The notes: generated by a model not told the origin, from the letters alone. A stretch of 63,311 nt of DNA from Nocardia mexicana NBRC 108244 (GCF_001613165.1 NZ_BDBV01000089.1:1-63311), one strand, 5' to 3'. Positions 33,058-42,166 are shown, numbered from the stretch's first letter. A program made the numbers and translations.

Positions 33058-33086
33058 GGCCCCCGCATCTCAGCGATGCGGGGGCC
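33058..33086. terminator. Terminator after rpf, flanked by degenerate repeats
   Basis: Perfect 12-bp stem GGCCCCCGCATC / GATGCGGGGGCC with a 5-base TCAGC loop and a following TTGTCGT. The preceding about 100 bases contain degenerate copies of the left arm (GCCCGCATCCG, GCCCCCGCATCCG, GGCCCCGCATCA), as if the arm had been duplicated. It serves the convergent rpf and small-protein genes. Confidence 0.85.
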
Positions 33087-33100
33087 TTGTCGTACTGCGG

Positions 33101-33289
33101 TCAGCGGTTGATGACCGTGTGCGGATGCACGTACGGCACCTCGTCGGCAGGCACCGGGAACTCGGTGTCCTCGCCATAGGGCGACAGACCACCGGAGCGG
33201 GTCGACGACAGCTCGGTGACCGCGTGGTCACCGTTGGCCACCTTCGGCCAACCGTTGTCGACATAGGGTTTCTTCGATTTGTTCACCAC
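33101..33289 (-). CDS. Conserved small actinobacterial protein
   Basis: 62 residues; two adjacent GTG codons (33289, 33286) can start it. Polar and without TM segments: KKPYVDNGWPKVANGDHAVT, then LSPYGEDTEFPVPADEVPYV and HPHTVINR. The pattern is conserved-looking and its position beside the helicase-associated gene mirrors the mycobacterial arrangement, where a small hypothetical gene adjoins the same partner. It shares the short intergenic region with the divergent helicase-associated gene. Function unknown. Confidence 0.65.
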   Translation of the reverse strand: MVNKSKKPYVDNGWPKVANGDHAVTELSSTRSGGLSPYGEDTEFPVPADEVPYVHPHTVINR

Positions 33290-33388
33290 GACCTCATTCT
33301 GGCATGGAACCGATCATCCGACGCCGCCCGGCAACGGGTGTTGTACGCGACCCAGCGGCCCACGACGCCCGGCCGTACGCTGGACGGG

Positions 33389-35743
33389 ATGACCACGACC
33401 GACGAAGCGCCCCGGGCCGGGGACGATCACCCCGCGGCACCCGCCGGCCAGGGTTCGGCCGATGGCGCGACACTCGCCGACTGGCTCGCCGCCCGCACCG
33501 ACGACGATCTGGTGACGCTGCTCGAGCTCCGGCCCGATCTGGCCGTGCCGCTGCCCTCCTCGATGTCGGTACTCGCCGCGCGCGCGGAACAGCGCGCCTC
33601 GGTGCTGCGCGCGACGGACGAGCTCGACACGCTGGAATTCGCGGTCATCGAAACCCTGGCGGTGCACGGCGCCGCCTATCCCGGCCGCCGGGCCACGCCC
33701 CTCCCCCGCGCCCGCCTGCACGAGCTGCTGGGCGACCGCGTCCCGGACGCATCCATCGACGCCGCCGTGGCCCGCCTGACCGCCCGCGCCCTCACCTGGG
33801 GCACCGACGAGCTGTACCTGGCGGCCGCGGCCAAGGACGCGCTGCCGTGGCCGCTGGGCAGCACCACCGAGATCCCGGACGCCCTCACCGAATCGGAAAT
33901 CGTTGCCGCGCTGGGTGAAATCGGCCCCGCCGAACGTGCCCTGCTGGACAAGCTGGCCAGCACGGGACCACGCGGGCGCACCCGCGACGCCGCGCCCGAC
34001 GCGCCGCCGGACCGTCCCGTCCCCCGGCTGCTCGCGCTGCGACTACTGGACCGAGTCGACGACGAGACCGTCGAACTCCCGCCCGCCGTCGGTCAGGTGC
34101 TGCGCCGCGAACCGGTGACCGACCCGCACGCGCTGCAGCCGCCGCGGCCCGAGCCGGACAAGCACACCGCCGCCGACAGCAATGCGGCCGCCGCCACCGA
34201 GGCGGGCGAGCTGCTGCGGCACTGCGCCGACATCGTCGAGGTGCTGGAGCAGGTGCCCGCACCGGCCCTGCGATCCGGCGGGCTGGGCGTGCGCGAGTTG
34301 CGCCGCGTCGCCAAGCAGACCGGTATCGACGAGAACCGGGTGGGTCTGCTGGTCGAGGTGCTGGCCGCGGCGCGCCTGCTGGACAAGGGAATTCCGGAAC
34401 CGGCACCACCGTCCGACGCCGTCGACGACTTCTGGGCGCCGACGACGGCCGCGGACGGCTGGCTGGACGGGCCCTCGGCCCGCCGCTGGGTGGTGCTCGC
34501 CGCCGCGTGGCTGGAACTGGACCGCTTCCCGTGGATGATCGGCCAGCGCGACGCCAACGACAAACCCCTGGCCGCCCTGTCGCTGGAACTGCGCAATATG
34601 CACGCCGTCCGAGATCGCCGCGCCATCCTCGACCTGCTGGCCGAGCAGCCCACCGGCGCGGCGCTGACCCCGTCCGATATCGCCCGGGTGCTGGCCTGGC
34701 GGCAACCGCGCTGGCGCAGGCACTTCCGCACCGACGCCGTCGAGCGCACGCTGGCGGAGGCGAATGCGCTCGGGCTGATCGGCCGCGGCGCGCTCACCTC
34801 GGCCGGGCGGGCGCTGCTGCACGGCAGCCCGGACGGCGCCGAGGCGGAGATGGAGTCGGCGCTGCCCGCCCCCGTGGATCACGTGCTGGTGCAGGCGGAC
34901 CTCACGGTCGTCGCGCCGGGGCCGCTGGTGCCGGATCTGCAGAGCCGCATCGCGCTGGTCGCCGACGTCGAATCCGCGGGCGCCGCAACGGTGTACCGGA
35001 TCGGCGATGCGTCGGTGCGGCGCGCGTTGGACGCGGGGATGACCGCGGCCGAGCTGCACCAGCTGTTCTCCGCGCATTCGCGCACCCCGGTGCCGCAGTC
35101 GCTGACCTACCTGATCGACGACGTCGCCCGACGGCACGGCCGGTTGCGCGCGGGCATGGCGCAGTCGTTCGTGCGCAGCGAGGATCCGGCGCTGCTGGCC
35201 GAGGTGCTGGCGACCCCGGTCGCCGGTCAGCTGGCGCTGCGCGCGGTCGCGCCGACCGTGGCCGTGTCGCAGGCGCCGCTCGGCGAGGTGCTCGAACAGC
35301 TGCGCGGCGCGGGATTCGCTCCGGCGGGCGAGGATTCGTCCGGTGCGATCGTCGACCTGCGCCCGCACGGCACCCGCATCCCGGCGCGGACCAATGCCCG
35401 GCAGTCGTGGCGTCCGACGCCGCCCAGCACCGAGCAGCTGCGGCTGCTCGTCTCCGAACTGCGGGCGGGAGAGAAGGCGGCGCGGGCGCGGTCCGGTCAG
35501 GCGGTGCGATCCGACGGCACCCGCACCAGCACCGCGGCCACCATGGCGCTGCTGCAGCTGGCGGTGCGGGTGCGGCGCCCGGTGCATATCGGCTATGTCG
35601 ATGCCCAGGGCGTCGCCACGCAGCGTGTCGTGGAGCCGATGAAGGTCGCGGGCGGGCAGCTCGACGCGCTGGACCCGGTGACCGGCGCCGTCCGGCACTT
35701 CATGCTGCATCGCATCGCATCGGTGGCGCTGGTCGATCAGTGA
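33389..35743 (+). CDS. Helicase-associated domain protein (XPB partner, Rv0862c-like)
   Basis: 784 residues from ATG at 33389; the longer in-frame extension crosses a divergent gene and is rejected. The N-terminal half contains winged-helix-like segments (LGVRELRRVAKQTGIDENRV). The middle has VDHVLVQADLTVVAPGPLVP, typical of the XPB/Ssl2-like helicase C-terminal-like (Helicase_C_3) family. The C-terminus has a WYL-like beta domain (RRPVHIGYVDAQGVATQRVV). In M. tuberculosis the homologue lies next to the XPB helicase. It lacks Walker motifs, so it is an accessory factor, probably for DNA repair or unwinding with the XPB at 40393-42051. Confidence 0.85.
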   Translation: MTTTDEAPRAGDDHPAAPAGQGSADGATLADWLAARTDDDLVTLLELRPDLAVPLPSSMSVLAARAEQRASVLRATDELDTLEFAVIETLAVHGAAYPGRRATPLPRARLHELLGDRVPDASIDAAVARLTARALTWGTDELYLAAAAKDALPWPLGSTTEIPDALTESEIVAALGEIGPAERALLDKLASTGPRGRTRDAAPDAPPDRPVPRLLALRLLDRVDDETVELPPAVGQVLRREPVTDPHALQPPRPEPDKHTAADSNAAAATEAGELLRHCADIVEVLEQVPAPALRSGGLGVRELRRVAKQTGIDENRVGLLVEVLAAARLLDKGIPEPAPPSDAVDDFWAPTTAADGWLDGPSARRWVVLAAAWLELDRFPWMIGQRDANDKPLAALSLELRNMHAVRDRRAILDLLAEQPTGAALTPSDIARVLAWRQPRWRRHFRTDAVERTLAEANALGLIGRGALTSAGRALLHGSPDGAEAEMESALPAPVDHVLVQADLTVVAPGPLVPDLQSRIALVADVESAGAATVYRIGDASVRRALDAGMTAAELHQLFSAHSRTPVPQSLTYLIDDVARRHGRLRAGMAQSFVRSEDPALLAEVLATPVAGQLALRAVAPTVAVSQAPLGEVLEQLRGAGFAPAGEDSSGAIVDLRPHGTRIPARTNARQSWRPTPPSTEQLRLLVSELRAGEKAARARSGQAVRSDGTRTSTAATMALLQLAVRVRRPVHIGYVDAQGVATQRVVEPMKVAGGQLDALDPVTGAVRHFMLHRIASVALVDQ

Positions 35744-35749
35744 GCCCGG

Positions 35750-36253
35750 CTACCCCTTGGGGTTTGCCAGGCAGAACGTGGTCTTGGGCTCGGACAGCAG
35801 CAGGAATGTCGAATTCGCCTCGCACAGCGATTCGTCGGAGCGGCCGTCGATCCGGGCCACCACCCGGACCGTGGCCTCGGGCGCCGCGCAGTCGGCGTAG
35901 GCGAATCCCGTATCCCGGTCCTGGTGGTAGCAGCTGCCCTGCTTGAGATTGGGGGCGAGGCACAGGAATGCGGTGGTGCCGCCGTGGAAGGTCTCCTCGT
36001 AGGAGGAGTATTCGGTGCCGCAGTCCCGCTGGGCCTCCGAGGCCGACATCACCGTGTAGACGGCCCGGTCGGATGTGCAGTCGACCGGCTCGGTCCGGGA
36101 GTCGACGGTCGAGCCCTCGAGCACGTCGATGCAGTCGCCGATCTGTGCCCGGGCGGTATCGGATCTACTTGCACCCTGCAGGGCCGAGCACCCTGCCGCC
36201 AGGGCGACCGGCACCAGCAGCGCCGAGACGAGGCGAGCACCTGCGGTTCCCAT
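35750..36253 (-). CDS. Secreted lipoprotein, LppU/SCO3897-like
   Basis: 167 residues from ATG at 36253, with GAAAGG upstream. The signal peptide ends in a lipobox (LAAGC, Cys near 21). The mature part has an even number of Cys likely in disulfides (IGDCIDV, PVDCTSDRAVY, QRDCGTEY, AFLCLAP, GSCYHQD, YADCAAP, SLCEAN, TTFCLANPKG). The GDCI-start and VDC-SDRAVY pattern is that of the LppU/SCO3897 lipoprotein family, repeated twice. Function unknown. Convergent with the helicase-associated gene, with 6 bases between. Confidence 0.75.
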   Translation of the reverse strand: MGTAGARLVSALLVPVALAAGCSALQGASRSDTARAQIGDCIDVLEGSTVDSRTEPVDCTSDRAVYTVMSASEAQRDCGTEYSSYEETFHGGTTAFLCLAPNLKQGSCYHQDRDTGFAYADCAAPEATVRVVARIDGRSDESLCEANSTFLLLSEPKTTFCLANPKG

Positions 36254-36528
36254 ATGCCGAAAACCTTTCTCACCCAACCGTTCAGTTCGGTCCGCGATCG
36301 CGGTGAGAATACCCGTCGGCGCCCCGGCGCAGTGGCGAACGGGTCAGTGGAACATGCCCATGCCGTACATTCCGAACAGCTGGAGGTTGAGCATGCGGGG
36401 CAGGAAGCCGGTCAGCAGTTGAAATCCGAGAAGGTTCACGAGGGATGCCTTTCACACTTCATCCGCACGAAATGCGCGGTTCGTGATCTTACGTCGACAT
36501 CATCGGTTGGATCGTTACGCTCGGCAAC
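36254..36528. other. Intergenic region with a possible mini-gene
   Basis: 275 bases between divergent genes. The only coding candidate is the 31-codon ORF at 36344-36439. I see no repeat or clear operator. Confidence 0.4.
36344..36439 (-). CDS. Candidate 31-residue hydrophobic mini-protein
   Basis: GTG start with GAAAGG about 9 bases upstream. The product reads as an amphipathic helix (NLLGFQLLTGFLPRMLNLQL) followed by a Gly/Met-rich end (FGMYGMGMFH). Clean start and stop and biased composition suggest a real gene, possibly a membrane-active or leader peptide for the lipoprotein gene downstream on the same strand. No homologue recalled. Confidence 0.35.
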   Translation of the reverse strand: MNLLGFQLLTGFLPRMLNLQLFGMYGMGMFH

Positions 36529-37371
36529 ATGACGCTCGAGGAGGTCACCGACCGGCTCTACGCGCTCGACCCCGCCGAGTTCGTCGCGGCACGCGACGAG
36601 CAGGCAAAAGCGGCGCGCACGGCCGGCGACAAAAAACTGGCGGCGGCGATCGGCAAGCTGCGGCGGCCGACCGTCGCGGCATGGGCGGTCAACCTGCTGG
36701 CCCGCGAGGCACCCGATGAGGTCGGGTCGCTGCTGGAGCTCGGCGCCGCCCTGCAGGACGCGCAGCGCCGGCTGTCCGGGGATCAGCTGCGCAGCCTGAC
36801 CACCCAGCGGCAGCAGGTGGTGAATGCCTTGGCGCGCAAGGCCGGTCAGCTGGCGGCCGAGCACGAGCGCCCACTGGCGGAGGGGGTGCTGCGCGAGGTC
36901 GGGCAGACGCTGCACGCGGCGCTCGCCGACCCGGCGGTGGCCGAGGAGGTGCGCACCGGAACGCTGACCACGGCGGCCAACTACGAGGGCTTCGGGCCCG
37001 AGGGCCCGGCGCTCGCCGCGGTACCGGACGCGGCGACCGCGGCGAAACGGCCCGCGCCGCAACGCAAGTCCGCCGAGGATCGTGCCGACGCCGCCCGCCA
37101 GGAGTTGGACGACGCCCTCGAGGCCCTCGAATCCGCCCGGGAGGCACAGACTTCCGCCCAGTCCGACCTCGACAGCGCCACGACCCGAGTCCAGGAGGCG
37201 GAGACTCGCATCGCATCCCTGCGCGCCGAACTGGACCGCGCCGAGGAACAGCGCCGCTTCGCCTCCGCAAGCGAACGCTCCGCCCAGGAAGCACTGCAGA
37301 AGGCCGAACGCCAACTGGAGCGTGTGGAACGTTGGGTGGAGAAGTCACGGTCACGAGTACCAGAGGAGTAA
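36529..37371 (+). CDS. Conserved actinobacterial coiled-coil protein
   Basis: 280 residues. The N-terminal about 150 form a helical domain (LDPAEFVAARDEQAKAARTA and RRPTVAAWAVNLLAREAPDE) conserved in actinobacteria. The C-terminal about 110 form a long coiled coil of Ala/Glu/Gln heptads (EDRADAARQELDDALEALES onward). Cytosolic, no enzymatic motif. It stands alone, divergent from the mini-ORF/lipoprotein genes. Function unknown. Confidence 0.75.
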   Translation: MTLEEVTDRLYALDPAEFVAARDEQAKAARTAGDKKLAAAIGKLRRPTVAAWAVNLLAREAPDEVGSLLELGAALQDAQRRLSGDQLRSLTTQRQQVVNALARKAGQLAAEHERPLAEGVLREVGQTLHAALADPAVAEEVRTGTLTTAANYEGFGPEGPALAAVPDAATAAKRPAPQRKSAEDRADAARQELDDALEALESAREAQTSAQSDLDSATTRVQEAETRIASLRAELDRAEEQRRFASASERSAQEALQKAERQLERVERWVEKSRSRVPEE

Positions 37372-37421
37372 GGCGCGCCCACCGCCATCCCGGGCATCTA
37401 CGTACCTCTACGTCGACACTC

Positions 37422-37474
37422 CCGGCACGCCCCACTTCCTCATCTCCGGCATGCCCCACTTCGTCATTTCCGGC
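37422..37474. repeat. Two tandem copies of a 24-base unit
   Basis: Copies CCGGCACGCCCCACTTCCTC+ATCT (37422-37445) and CCGGCATGCCCCACTTCGTC+ATTT (37446-37469) differ at three positions, and a partial third copy (CCGGC) follows. It lies between convergent genes; a remnant of a short interspersed repeat or a termination signal. Confidence 0.6.
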
Positions 37475-37491
37475 GCTTTTGGCCGGAAACC

Positions 37492-38916
37492 TCAGCCGCG
37501 CAACGCCCCCGGGTACAGGTACTCGTCCGCCGGAATCTCCGTACCGTCCAGCCAGGCCGCGAAGAACCCGGACAGGTCGATTCCCGTCTCGGATTGCATG
37601 AACTCCCGGAATTCCGGCATCGAGGCGTTGCCGTAGGCGTGTGTGCGCACGAACTCGGCGATCGCGGGGAAGAAGACGTCGTCACCGACCAGGTTGCGCA
37701 GGGCATGCAGGAACAGCGGGCCCCGGTAGTAGACCGCGGTGAATTCCTTTTCGGCACCGGGGTTTTGCAGGCGCGTCTCCCACCGCTCGGGTGCGTCGCG
37801 GAAATTCGCCACGGTCTCGCGGTACAGAGTGTCGACGTCCTCGCCCTCCTTGCGCTCCGGCCACAGGTAGTCGGCGGTATAGCTGGCGAAGCACTCGTTC
37901 AGGCAGACGTCCGACCACTGCCGCACCGACAGCGAATCGCCCCACCACTGGTGGGCGTTCTCGTGGACGAGGGTGTTGAGATCGGTCCACGGCGCGTAGG
38001 TCGGCCGGGTCTGGGTCTCCAGCGAGATCTTCAGATCGGTGTCGATGTAGATGCCACCGGCGCTGTCGAACGGGTATGGGCCGTAGAGCGATTCGAGGAA
38101 GTCGAGCACCTCGGGCAGGCGCTCCTCCAGCTCCCGGTGTTTCACCGCCTGCGGGGCGAACGCGCTGACCAGCGGGGTGCCGTCGGCGCGGCGCTGCTCC
38201 AGGAACTCGAACCGGTCGATGGCGACCGTGGTGAGGTATCCCAGCGTCGGATGCCGCACCGCCCACTGCACGGTCCGCTTCGCCCCCGCGGCCTCGTCGC
38301 GCACCTTCAGCCCGTTCGAAACCACCTCCCACTCTTGCGGAACCGTCACGGTCAGGTCGAAAGTGGCCTTGTCCAAAGGGGTGTCGTTGAGCGGGTACCA
38401 CGTCGTGGCCGAATGCGGCTCGCCCGCAACGAATGCGCCGCCGCTGGGCGAGATCGTCCAGCCGGATCCCGGGCTGTCGCCCTGGGTTCCGGCGTATTCC
38501 ACGGTCACGGTGAACGGCAGTCCGGGCAGCACCGGCACGGCCGGGGTGACGGTCAGCTTGTGCTCGCCCTCGCGCGCGAATCCGGCCGGGAGGTTGTTCA
38601 CCGAAACCTTCGACACCTCCGGGCCCGCGAAGTCCAGCGAGAACATCCGCAATGCCTGCGTCGCAACGGCATTCACCCGTGCGGTGCCTGCCAGTCGGCG
38701 ACTGGGCGGGTCGTAGTCGATCGCGAGGGCATAGTGGTCGACCTGATACCCACCGTTGCCGTCATCGGGGTAATAGGGGTCGCCGAGCCCGGAGGCGCCC
38801 ACGAACGGATCGGCCGCGGCCCGCGCCGGTGCGGCCTGCCCGTACATCGGCGTCGCCAGGGCGGCCGCGACCAGCAGTCCGGCTGCGAGGCAGCGCAACC
38901 AGTTGTGTGAAGCCAT
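37492..38916 (-). CDS. Secreted M1-family zinc metallopeptidase
   Basis: 474 residues from ATG at 38916; the signal peptide runs to about residue 35 (AAGLLVAAALATPMYGQAAP). The N-terminal beta domain resembles M1 aminopeptidases (HYALAIDYDPPSRRLAGTAR). The catalytic site is intact: LVHENAHQWWGDSL with HExxH, and the third zinc ligand Glu exactly 18 residues later in LNECFASYTADYLW. The exopeptidase GAMEN loop is replaced by a SLETQTRPTY-type segment, as in the shorter actinobacterial M1 subgroup. No C-terminal ERAP-like domain. Acts outside the cytoplasmic membrane; substrate unknown. Not part of the RiPP island. Confidence 0.88.
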   Translation of the reverse strand: MASHNWLRCLAAGLLVAAALATPMYGQAAPARAAADPFVGASGLGDPYYPDDGNGGYQVDHYALAIDYDPPSRRLAGTARVNAVATQALRMFSLDFAGPEVSKVSVNNLPAGFAREGEHKLTVTPAVPVLPGLPFTVTVEYAGTQGDSPGSGWTISPSGGAFVAGEPHSATTWYPLNDTPLDKATFDLTVTVPQEWEVVSNGLKVRDEAAGAKRTVQWAVRHPTLGYLTTVAIDRFEFLEQRRADGTPLVSAFAPQAVKHRELEERLPEVLDFLESLYGPYPFDSAGGIYIDTDLKISLETQTRPTYAPWTDLNTLVHENAHQWWGDSLSVRQWSDVCLNECFASYTADYLWPERKEGEDVDTLYRETVANFRDAPERWETRLQNPGAEKEFTAVYYRGPLFLHALRNLVGDDVFFPAIAEFVRTHAYGNASMPEFREFMQSETGIDLSGFFAAWLDGTEIPADEYLYPGALRG

Positions 38917-38973
38917 GCAGCGAGCCACCCTTTCCGGCACGGGCGTGCCGACCGTCGCTCGATGCTAGTGGGC

Positions 38974-39615
38974 TCAGTGGCTGGTGCCCGAGACCGCCAC
39001 GCTCGCACCCATGCCGATGATCATGACGCCGCCCGCGCCGCCGACGGCCTCCAGCCGCTTCGGCGAACGGGCGAACCAGTCGCGGGCGGTACCGGCCAGC
39101 AGCGCCCACAGGCTGTCGGACACCAGCGCGATGACAAGGAAGACCACGCCCAGAATCAGCATCTGCACGGGTATCGGCCCCGCCGCCGGATCGACGAACT
39201 GCGGCAGTACGGCGGAGAAGAAGATGATCGCCTTCGGGTTCGTCACACCCACGAGGAAGCCCTGCCGGAACACCCGGCGATTCCGCGCGGGCTGCCGGGC
39301 CACGTTCGACATCGCCTCACGCAGCGACCGTCGGTCCCGGATGGACTGCACGCCGAGGTAGATCAGGTACAGCGCGCCGGTGAACTTGACGATGTTCAGC
39401 GCGATCGACGACGCCGCCACGAGCGTGCCGAGACCGGCCGCCACCAATGTCAGCACCACCTGCACGCCGCAGGAATGACCGGCCACCGAGATCAGTGCCG
39501 CTCGCTTGCCGTCGGTGAGGGCGCGGCCGATCGTGAACAGCACACCCGGACCGGGAATGACGATGAGGATGGTCGCCGCGACCAGGAACGCGAGCAGATT
39601 GGTGGCCGGAATCAC
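38974..39615 (-). CDS. LysE/RhtB-family amino acid exporter
   Basis: 213 residues, six predicted TM helices. The LysE signature near the N-terminus (TILIVIPGPGVLFTIGRALT) and the AGHSCGVQV segment are present, as is the VGVTNPKAIIFFSAVLPQFV block after helix 3. Exports amino acids or related compounds across the cytoplasmic membrane; substrate cannot be read. 57 bases upstream of the M1 peptidase start on the same strand. Confidence 0.9.
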   Translation of the reverse strand: MIPATNLLAFLVAATILIVIPGPGVLFTIGRALTDGKRAALISVAGHSCGVQVVLTLVAAGLGTLVAASSIALNIVKFTGALYLIYLGVQSIRDRRSLREAMSNVARQPARNRRVFRQGFLVGVTNPKAIIFFSAVLPQFVDPAAGPIPVQMLILGVVFLVIALVSDSLWALLAGTARDWFARSPKRLEAVGGAGGVMIIGMGASVAVSGTSH

Positions 39616-39659
39616 CAGATCAGTCTATTGAGGCCCGCAAGCCCTTTAGACATCTCCGA

Positions 39660-40325
39660 TCATCCCCGCAGTTCCCCCGGCAGCTGCTGCGGATCCAGCA
39701 GCAGCCGTTTGGAATCCACCGTCCGCACCTTCTCGGCCAGGGCGAGATTGTCGGTCAGCAGCTTCCATTCGACATCGCTGATCGCCGCCCGGGCCCGGTC
39801 GATCACCGCCGTGTCCCGGGTGCCCCAGGCGATCGGCATGGCGCTGACCGTCTGGCGCAGATCGCCGACCGACCGCGGTGCGCGATCGGCGCGCACGGTG
39901 ACCGCCGGGACCTGCTCCCCCGGCCACTGCCGATGCCCCGGGAGCGCCCGCACCACCCGGGTGATCAGCGCGTAGCGCGGGTCGCAGCCGGGCTTGGCGA
40001 TATTGACGAGCGCCAGCAGGGTGACTCCCCGGGAGTGCTTGTCGGACACCACCGCCGGCACCAGGTCGCCCTCGGCGTACAGCTTCTCGATACGGGAGCG
40101 GTACGGCGTCCACACCGCCACGAACAGCGCGATGATCGTGCCCAGCGCGAAGGCGACCGCGAGCAGGAACGAGTACGGGTGGCTCAGCCAGATCAGCCCC
40201 GCGGTCCCCAGCCCGAGCACGATCGCCGCGGCGAACGCCAGGATGCGCAGCCGGCGGATGGACGCGAGCACTTCGTTCACCGCTCGCGCGTGGTCGCGGT
40301 CCACTGCGAATTCGAAGCGTCGCAC
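39660..40325 (-). CDS. DUF3239 membrane protein
   Basis: 221 residues. Two TM helices (LRILAFAAAIVLGLGTAGLI and FLLAVAFALGTIIALFVAVW) followed by a cytoplasmic alpha/beta domain of about 140 residues (EKLYAEGDLVPAVVSDKHSR, PGCDPRYALITRVVRALPGH). Pattern of the DUF3239 family of mycolic-acid actinobacteria. Function unknown. It lies between XPB and the LysE exporter on the minus strand. Confidence 0.75.
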   Translation of the reverse strand: MRRFEFAVDRDHARAVNEVLASIRRLRILAFAAAIVLGLGTAGLIWLSHPYSFLLAVAFALGTIIALFVAVWTPYRSRIEKLYAEGDLVPAVVSDKHSRGVTLLALVNIAKPGCDPRYALITRVVRALPGHRQWPGEQVPAVTVRADRAPRSVGDLRQTVSAMPIAWGTRDTAVIDRARAAISDVEWKLLTDNLALAEKVRTVDSKRLLLDPQQLPGELRG

Positions 40326-40392
40326 GTCTCAGTCCTTACCGTATGCGGAGGCCGTCTCTCCGGTAAACAGTCTACGGTGACGCGGCCTGCTG

Positions 40393-42051
40393 TTATCCGA
40401 TCGCCGGGCCCAGCAGGTCGTCCGCGTCGGTGATTCGATAGGCATATCCCTGTTCCGCGAGGAAACGTTGCCGGTGCGCGGCGTATTCGGCGTCCAGGGT
40501 GTCACGAGCGACGACGGAATAGAAGTGTGCTTGGCCCCCATCGTGTTTGGGTCGCAGCAGCCGCCCGAGGCGCTGTGCCTCCTCCTGGCGGGAGCCGAAG
40601 GTTCCCGAAACCTGCACCGCCACAGATGCTTCCGGCAGGTCGATGGAGAAGTTCGCGACCTTGCTCACCACCAGCACCGGAATCTCGCCGTTGCGGAACG
40701 CGTCGAACAGCGCCTCGCGCTCCTTGTTGCGAGTGGAACCCTGGATGACCGGGGCGTTCAGGTGTTCGCCCAGCTCGTCCAGCTGGTCGAGATAGGCGCC
40801 GATCACCAGACTGGGGGCATCCTTGTGCTTGGCCAGAATCGACTCGACCACCGGGAGTTTCGTGCGGGCGGTGGAGCACAGCTTGTAGCGCTCGTCCGGT
40901 TCGGCGGTGGCGTAACTCATGCGCTCGGCGTCGGTGAGCGTCACCCGCACCTCGACGCAGTCGGCGGGGGCGATCCAGCCCTGCGCCTCGATGTCCTTCC
41001 ACGGCGCGTCGTAGCGCTTGGGGCCGATCAGCGAGAACACGTCGCCCTCGCGGCCGTCCTCGCGCACCAGGGTGGCCGTGAGGCCGAGGCGGCGCCGCGA
41101 CTGCAGGTCGGCCGTCATCCGGAAGACCGGCGCGGGCAGCAGATGCACCTCGTCGTAGATGACCAGGCCCCAGTCGCGGCTGTCGAACAGCTCCAGATGC
41201 CTGTACTCGCCCTTGGTCTTGCGCGTGATCACCTGGTACGTGGCGATGGTGACCGGGCGGATCTCCTTGCGCTCGCCGGAGTATTCGCCGATCTCCTCCT
41301 CGGTGAGCGAGGTGCGCGCCAGCAGTTCGCGCTTCCACTGCCGACCGGCCACGGTGTTGGTGACCAGGATCAGCGTCGTGGCCCCGGCCTTGGCCATGGC
41401 GGCCGCCCCGACCATCGTCTTGCCGGCGCCGCACGGCAGCACCACCACGCCCGAGCCTCCGGCCCAGAACGACTCCGCCGCCATCTCCTGATAGTCGCGC
41501 AGGTGCCACTCGTGGGTGCCGAAGTCCAGCTCGATCGCGTGGGCCTCGCCGTCGACGTATCCGGCCAGGTCCTCGGCGGGCCAGCCGATCTTGAGCAGCA
41601 TCTGCTTGATGCGCCCGCGCTCGGAGGGATGCACGATCACCGTGTCGTCGTCGATGCGCTCGCCGAACATCGGCTGGATCTTCTTGTGCCGCAGCACCTC
41701 CTCCAGCACCGCCCGGTCCAGGCTCACCAGCACCAGCCCGTGCGCCGGATGCTTCACCAGCTGCAACCGTCCGTACCGGGCCATGGTGTCGACGATGTCG
41801 ACCAGCAGCGGCTGCGGCACCGCGTACCGCGAATAGTTGACCAGCGCATCGACCACCTGCTCGGCATCGTGCCCCGCCGCCCGCGCATTCCACAGCGCCA
41901 GCGGCGTCACCCGATAGGTGTGCACATGCTCGGGCGCACGCTCCAACTCCGCGAACGGCGCAATGGCCTGCCGCGCGGCATCGGCCTGCTCGTGGTCGAC
42001 CTCGAGCAGCAGTGTCTTATCGCTCTGGACGATGAGTGGTCCGTCGGTCAC
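40393..42051 (-). CDS. DNA helicase XPB (ERCC3-like)
   Basis: 552 residues, GTG start behind GGAGGT. The N-terminal damage-recognition-like region is followed by an SF2 helicase core: Walker A VLPCGAGKTMVGA, DEVH box (VIYDEVHLLPAP), motif III LGLTATL, motif VI EAQRLGRLLRPK. The RED-type motif (VREDGREGD) is present. Actinobacterial XPB unwinds DNA 3' to 5' in nucleotide excision repair. Its partner gene (Rv0862c-like) lies at 33389-35743, so the usual adjacency has been split by about 5 kb. Start choice is firm because of the ribosome-binding site. Confidence 0.93.
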   Translation of the reverse strand: MTDGPLIVQSDKTLLLEVDHEQADAARQAIAPFAELERAPEHVHTYRVTPLALWNARAAGHDAEQVVDALVNYSRYAVPQPLLVDIVDTMARYGRLQLVKHPAHGLVLVSLDRAVLEEVLRHKKIQPMFGERIDDDTVIVHPSERGRIKQMLLKIGWPAEDLAGYVDGEAHAIELDFGTHEWHLRDYQEMAAESFWAGGSGVVVLPCGAGKTMVGAAAMAKAGATTLILVTNTVAGRQWKRELLARTSLTEEEIGEYSGERKEIRPVTIATYQVITRKTKGEYRHLELFDSRDWGLVIYDEVHLLPAPVFRMTADLQSRRRLGLTATLVREDGREGDVFSLIGPKRYDAPWKDIEAQGWIAPADCVEVRVTLTDAERMSYATAEPDERYKLCSTARTKLPVVESILAKHKDAPSLVIGAYLDQLDELGEHLNAPVIQGSTRNKEREALFDAFRNGEIPVLVVSKVANFSIDLPEASVAVQVSGTFGSRQEEAQRLGRLLRPKHDGGQAHFYSVVARDTLDAEYAAHRQRFLAEQGYAYRITDADDLLGPAIG

Positions 42052-42166
42052 GGCACCTCCTGAGGTTTGGGCCGTGGTCCATTGTTCCCGACGGGACCGA
42101 CACGACCGCGCGAGCTGCCCCATTGTTCACTGTGGGCGCAGCTCGCGCGGTCGGGGGGCGCGGGGG

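Noticed and set aside
32942..33086. CRISPR-like array from repeated GCCCCCGCATC units
   Set aside because: Units are short, degenerate and irregularly spaced; they look like duplicated terminator arms.
34043..35710. 555-codon minus-strand ORF opposite the helicase-associated gene
   Set aside because: His/Gln/Arg-rich shadow; the plus-strand gene is recognisable.
37492..38916. M1 peptidase as the RiPP leader protease
   Set aside because: It is more than 20 kb away among core genes, and its family is widespread outside RiPP clusters.
37492..38916. M1 peptidase as catalytically dead because NEGF reads NECF
   Set aside because: HExxH and the third zinc ligand Glu, exactly 18 residues later, are intact; the Gly-to-Cys change is beside the ligand.
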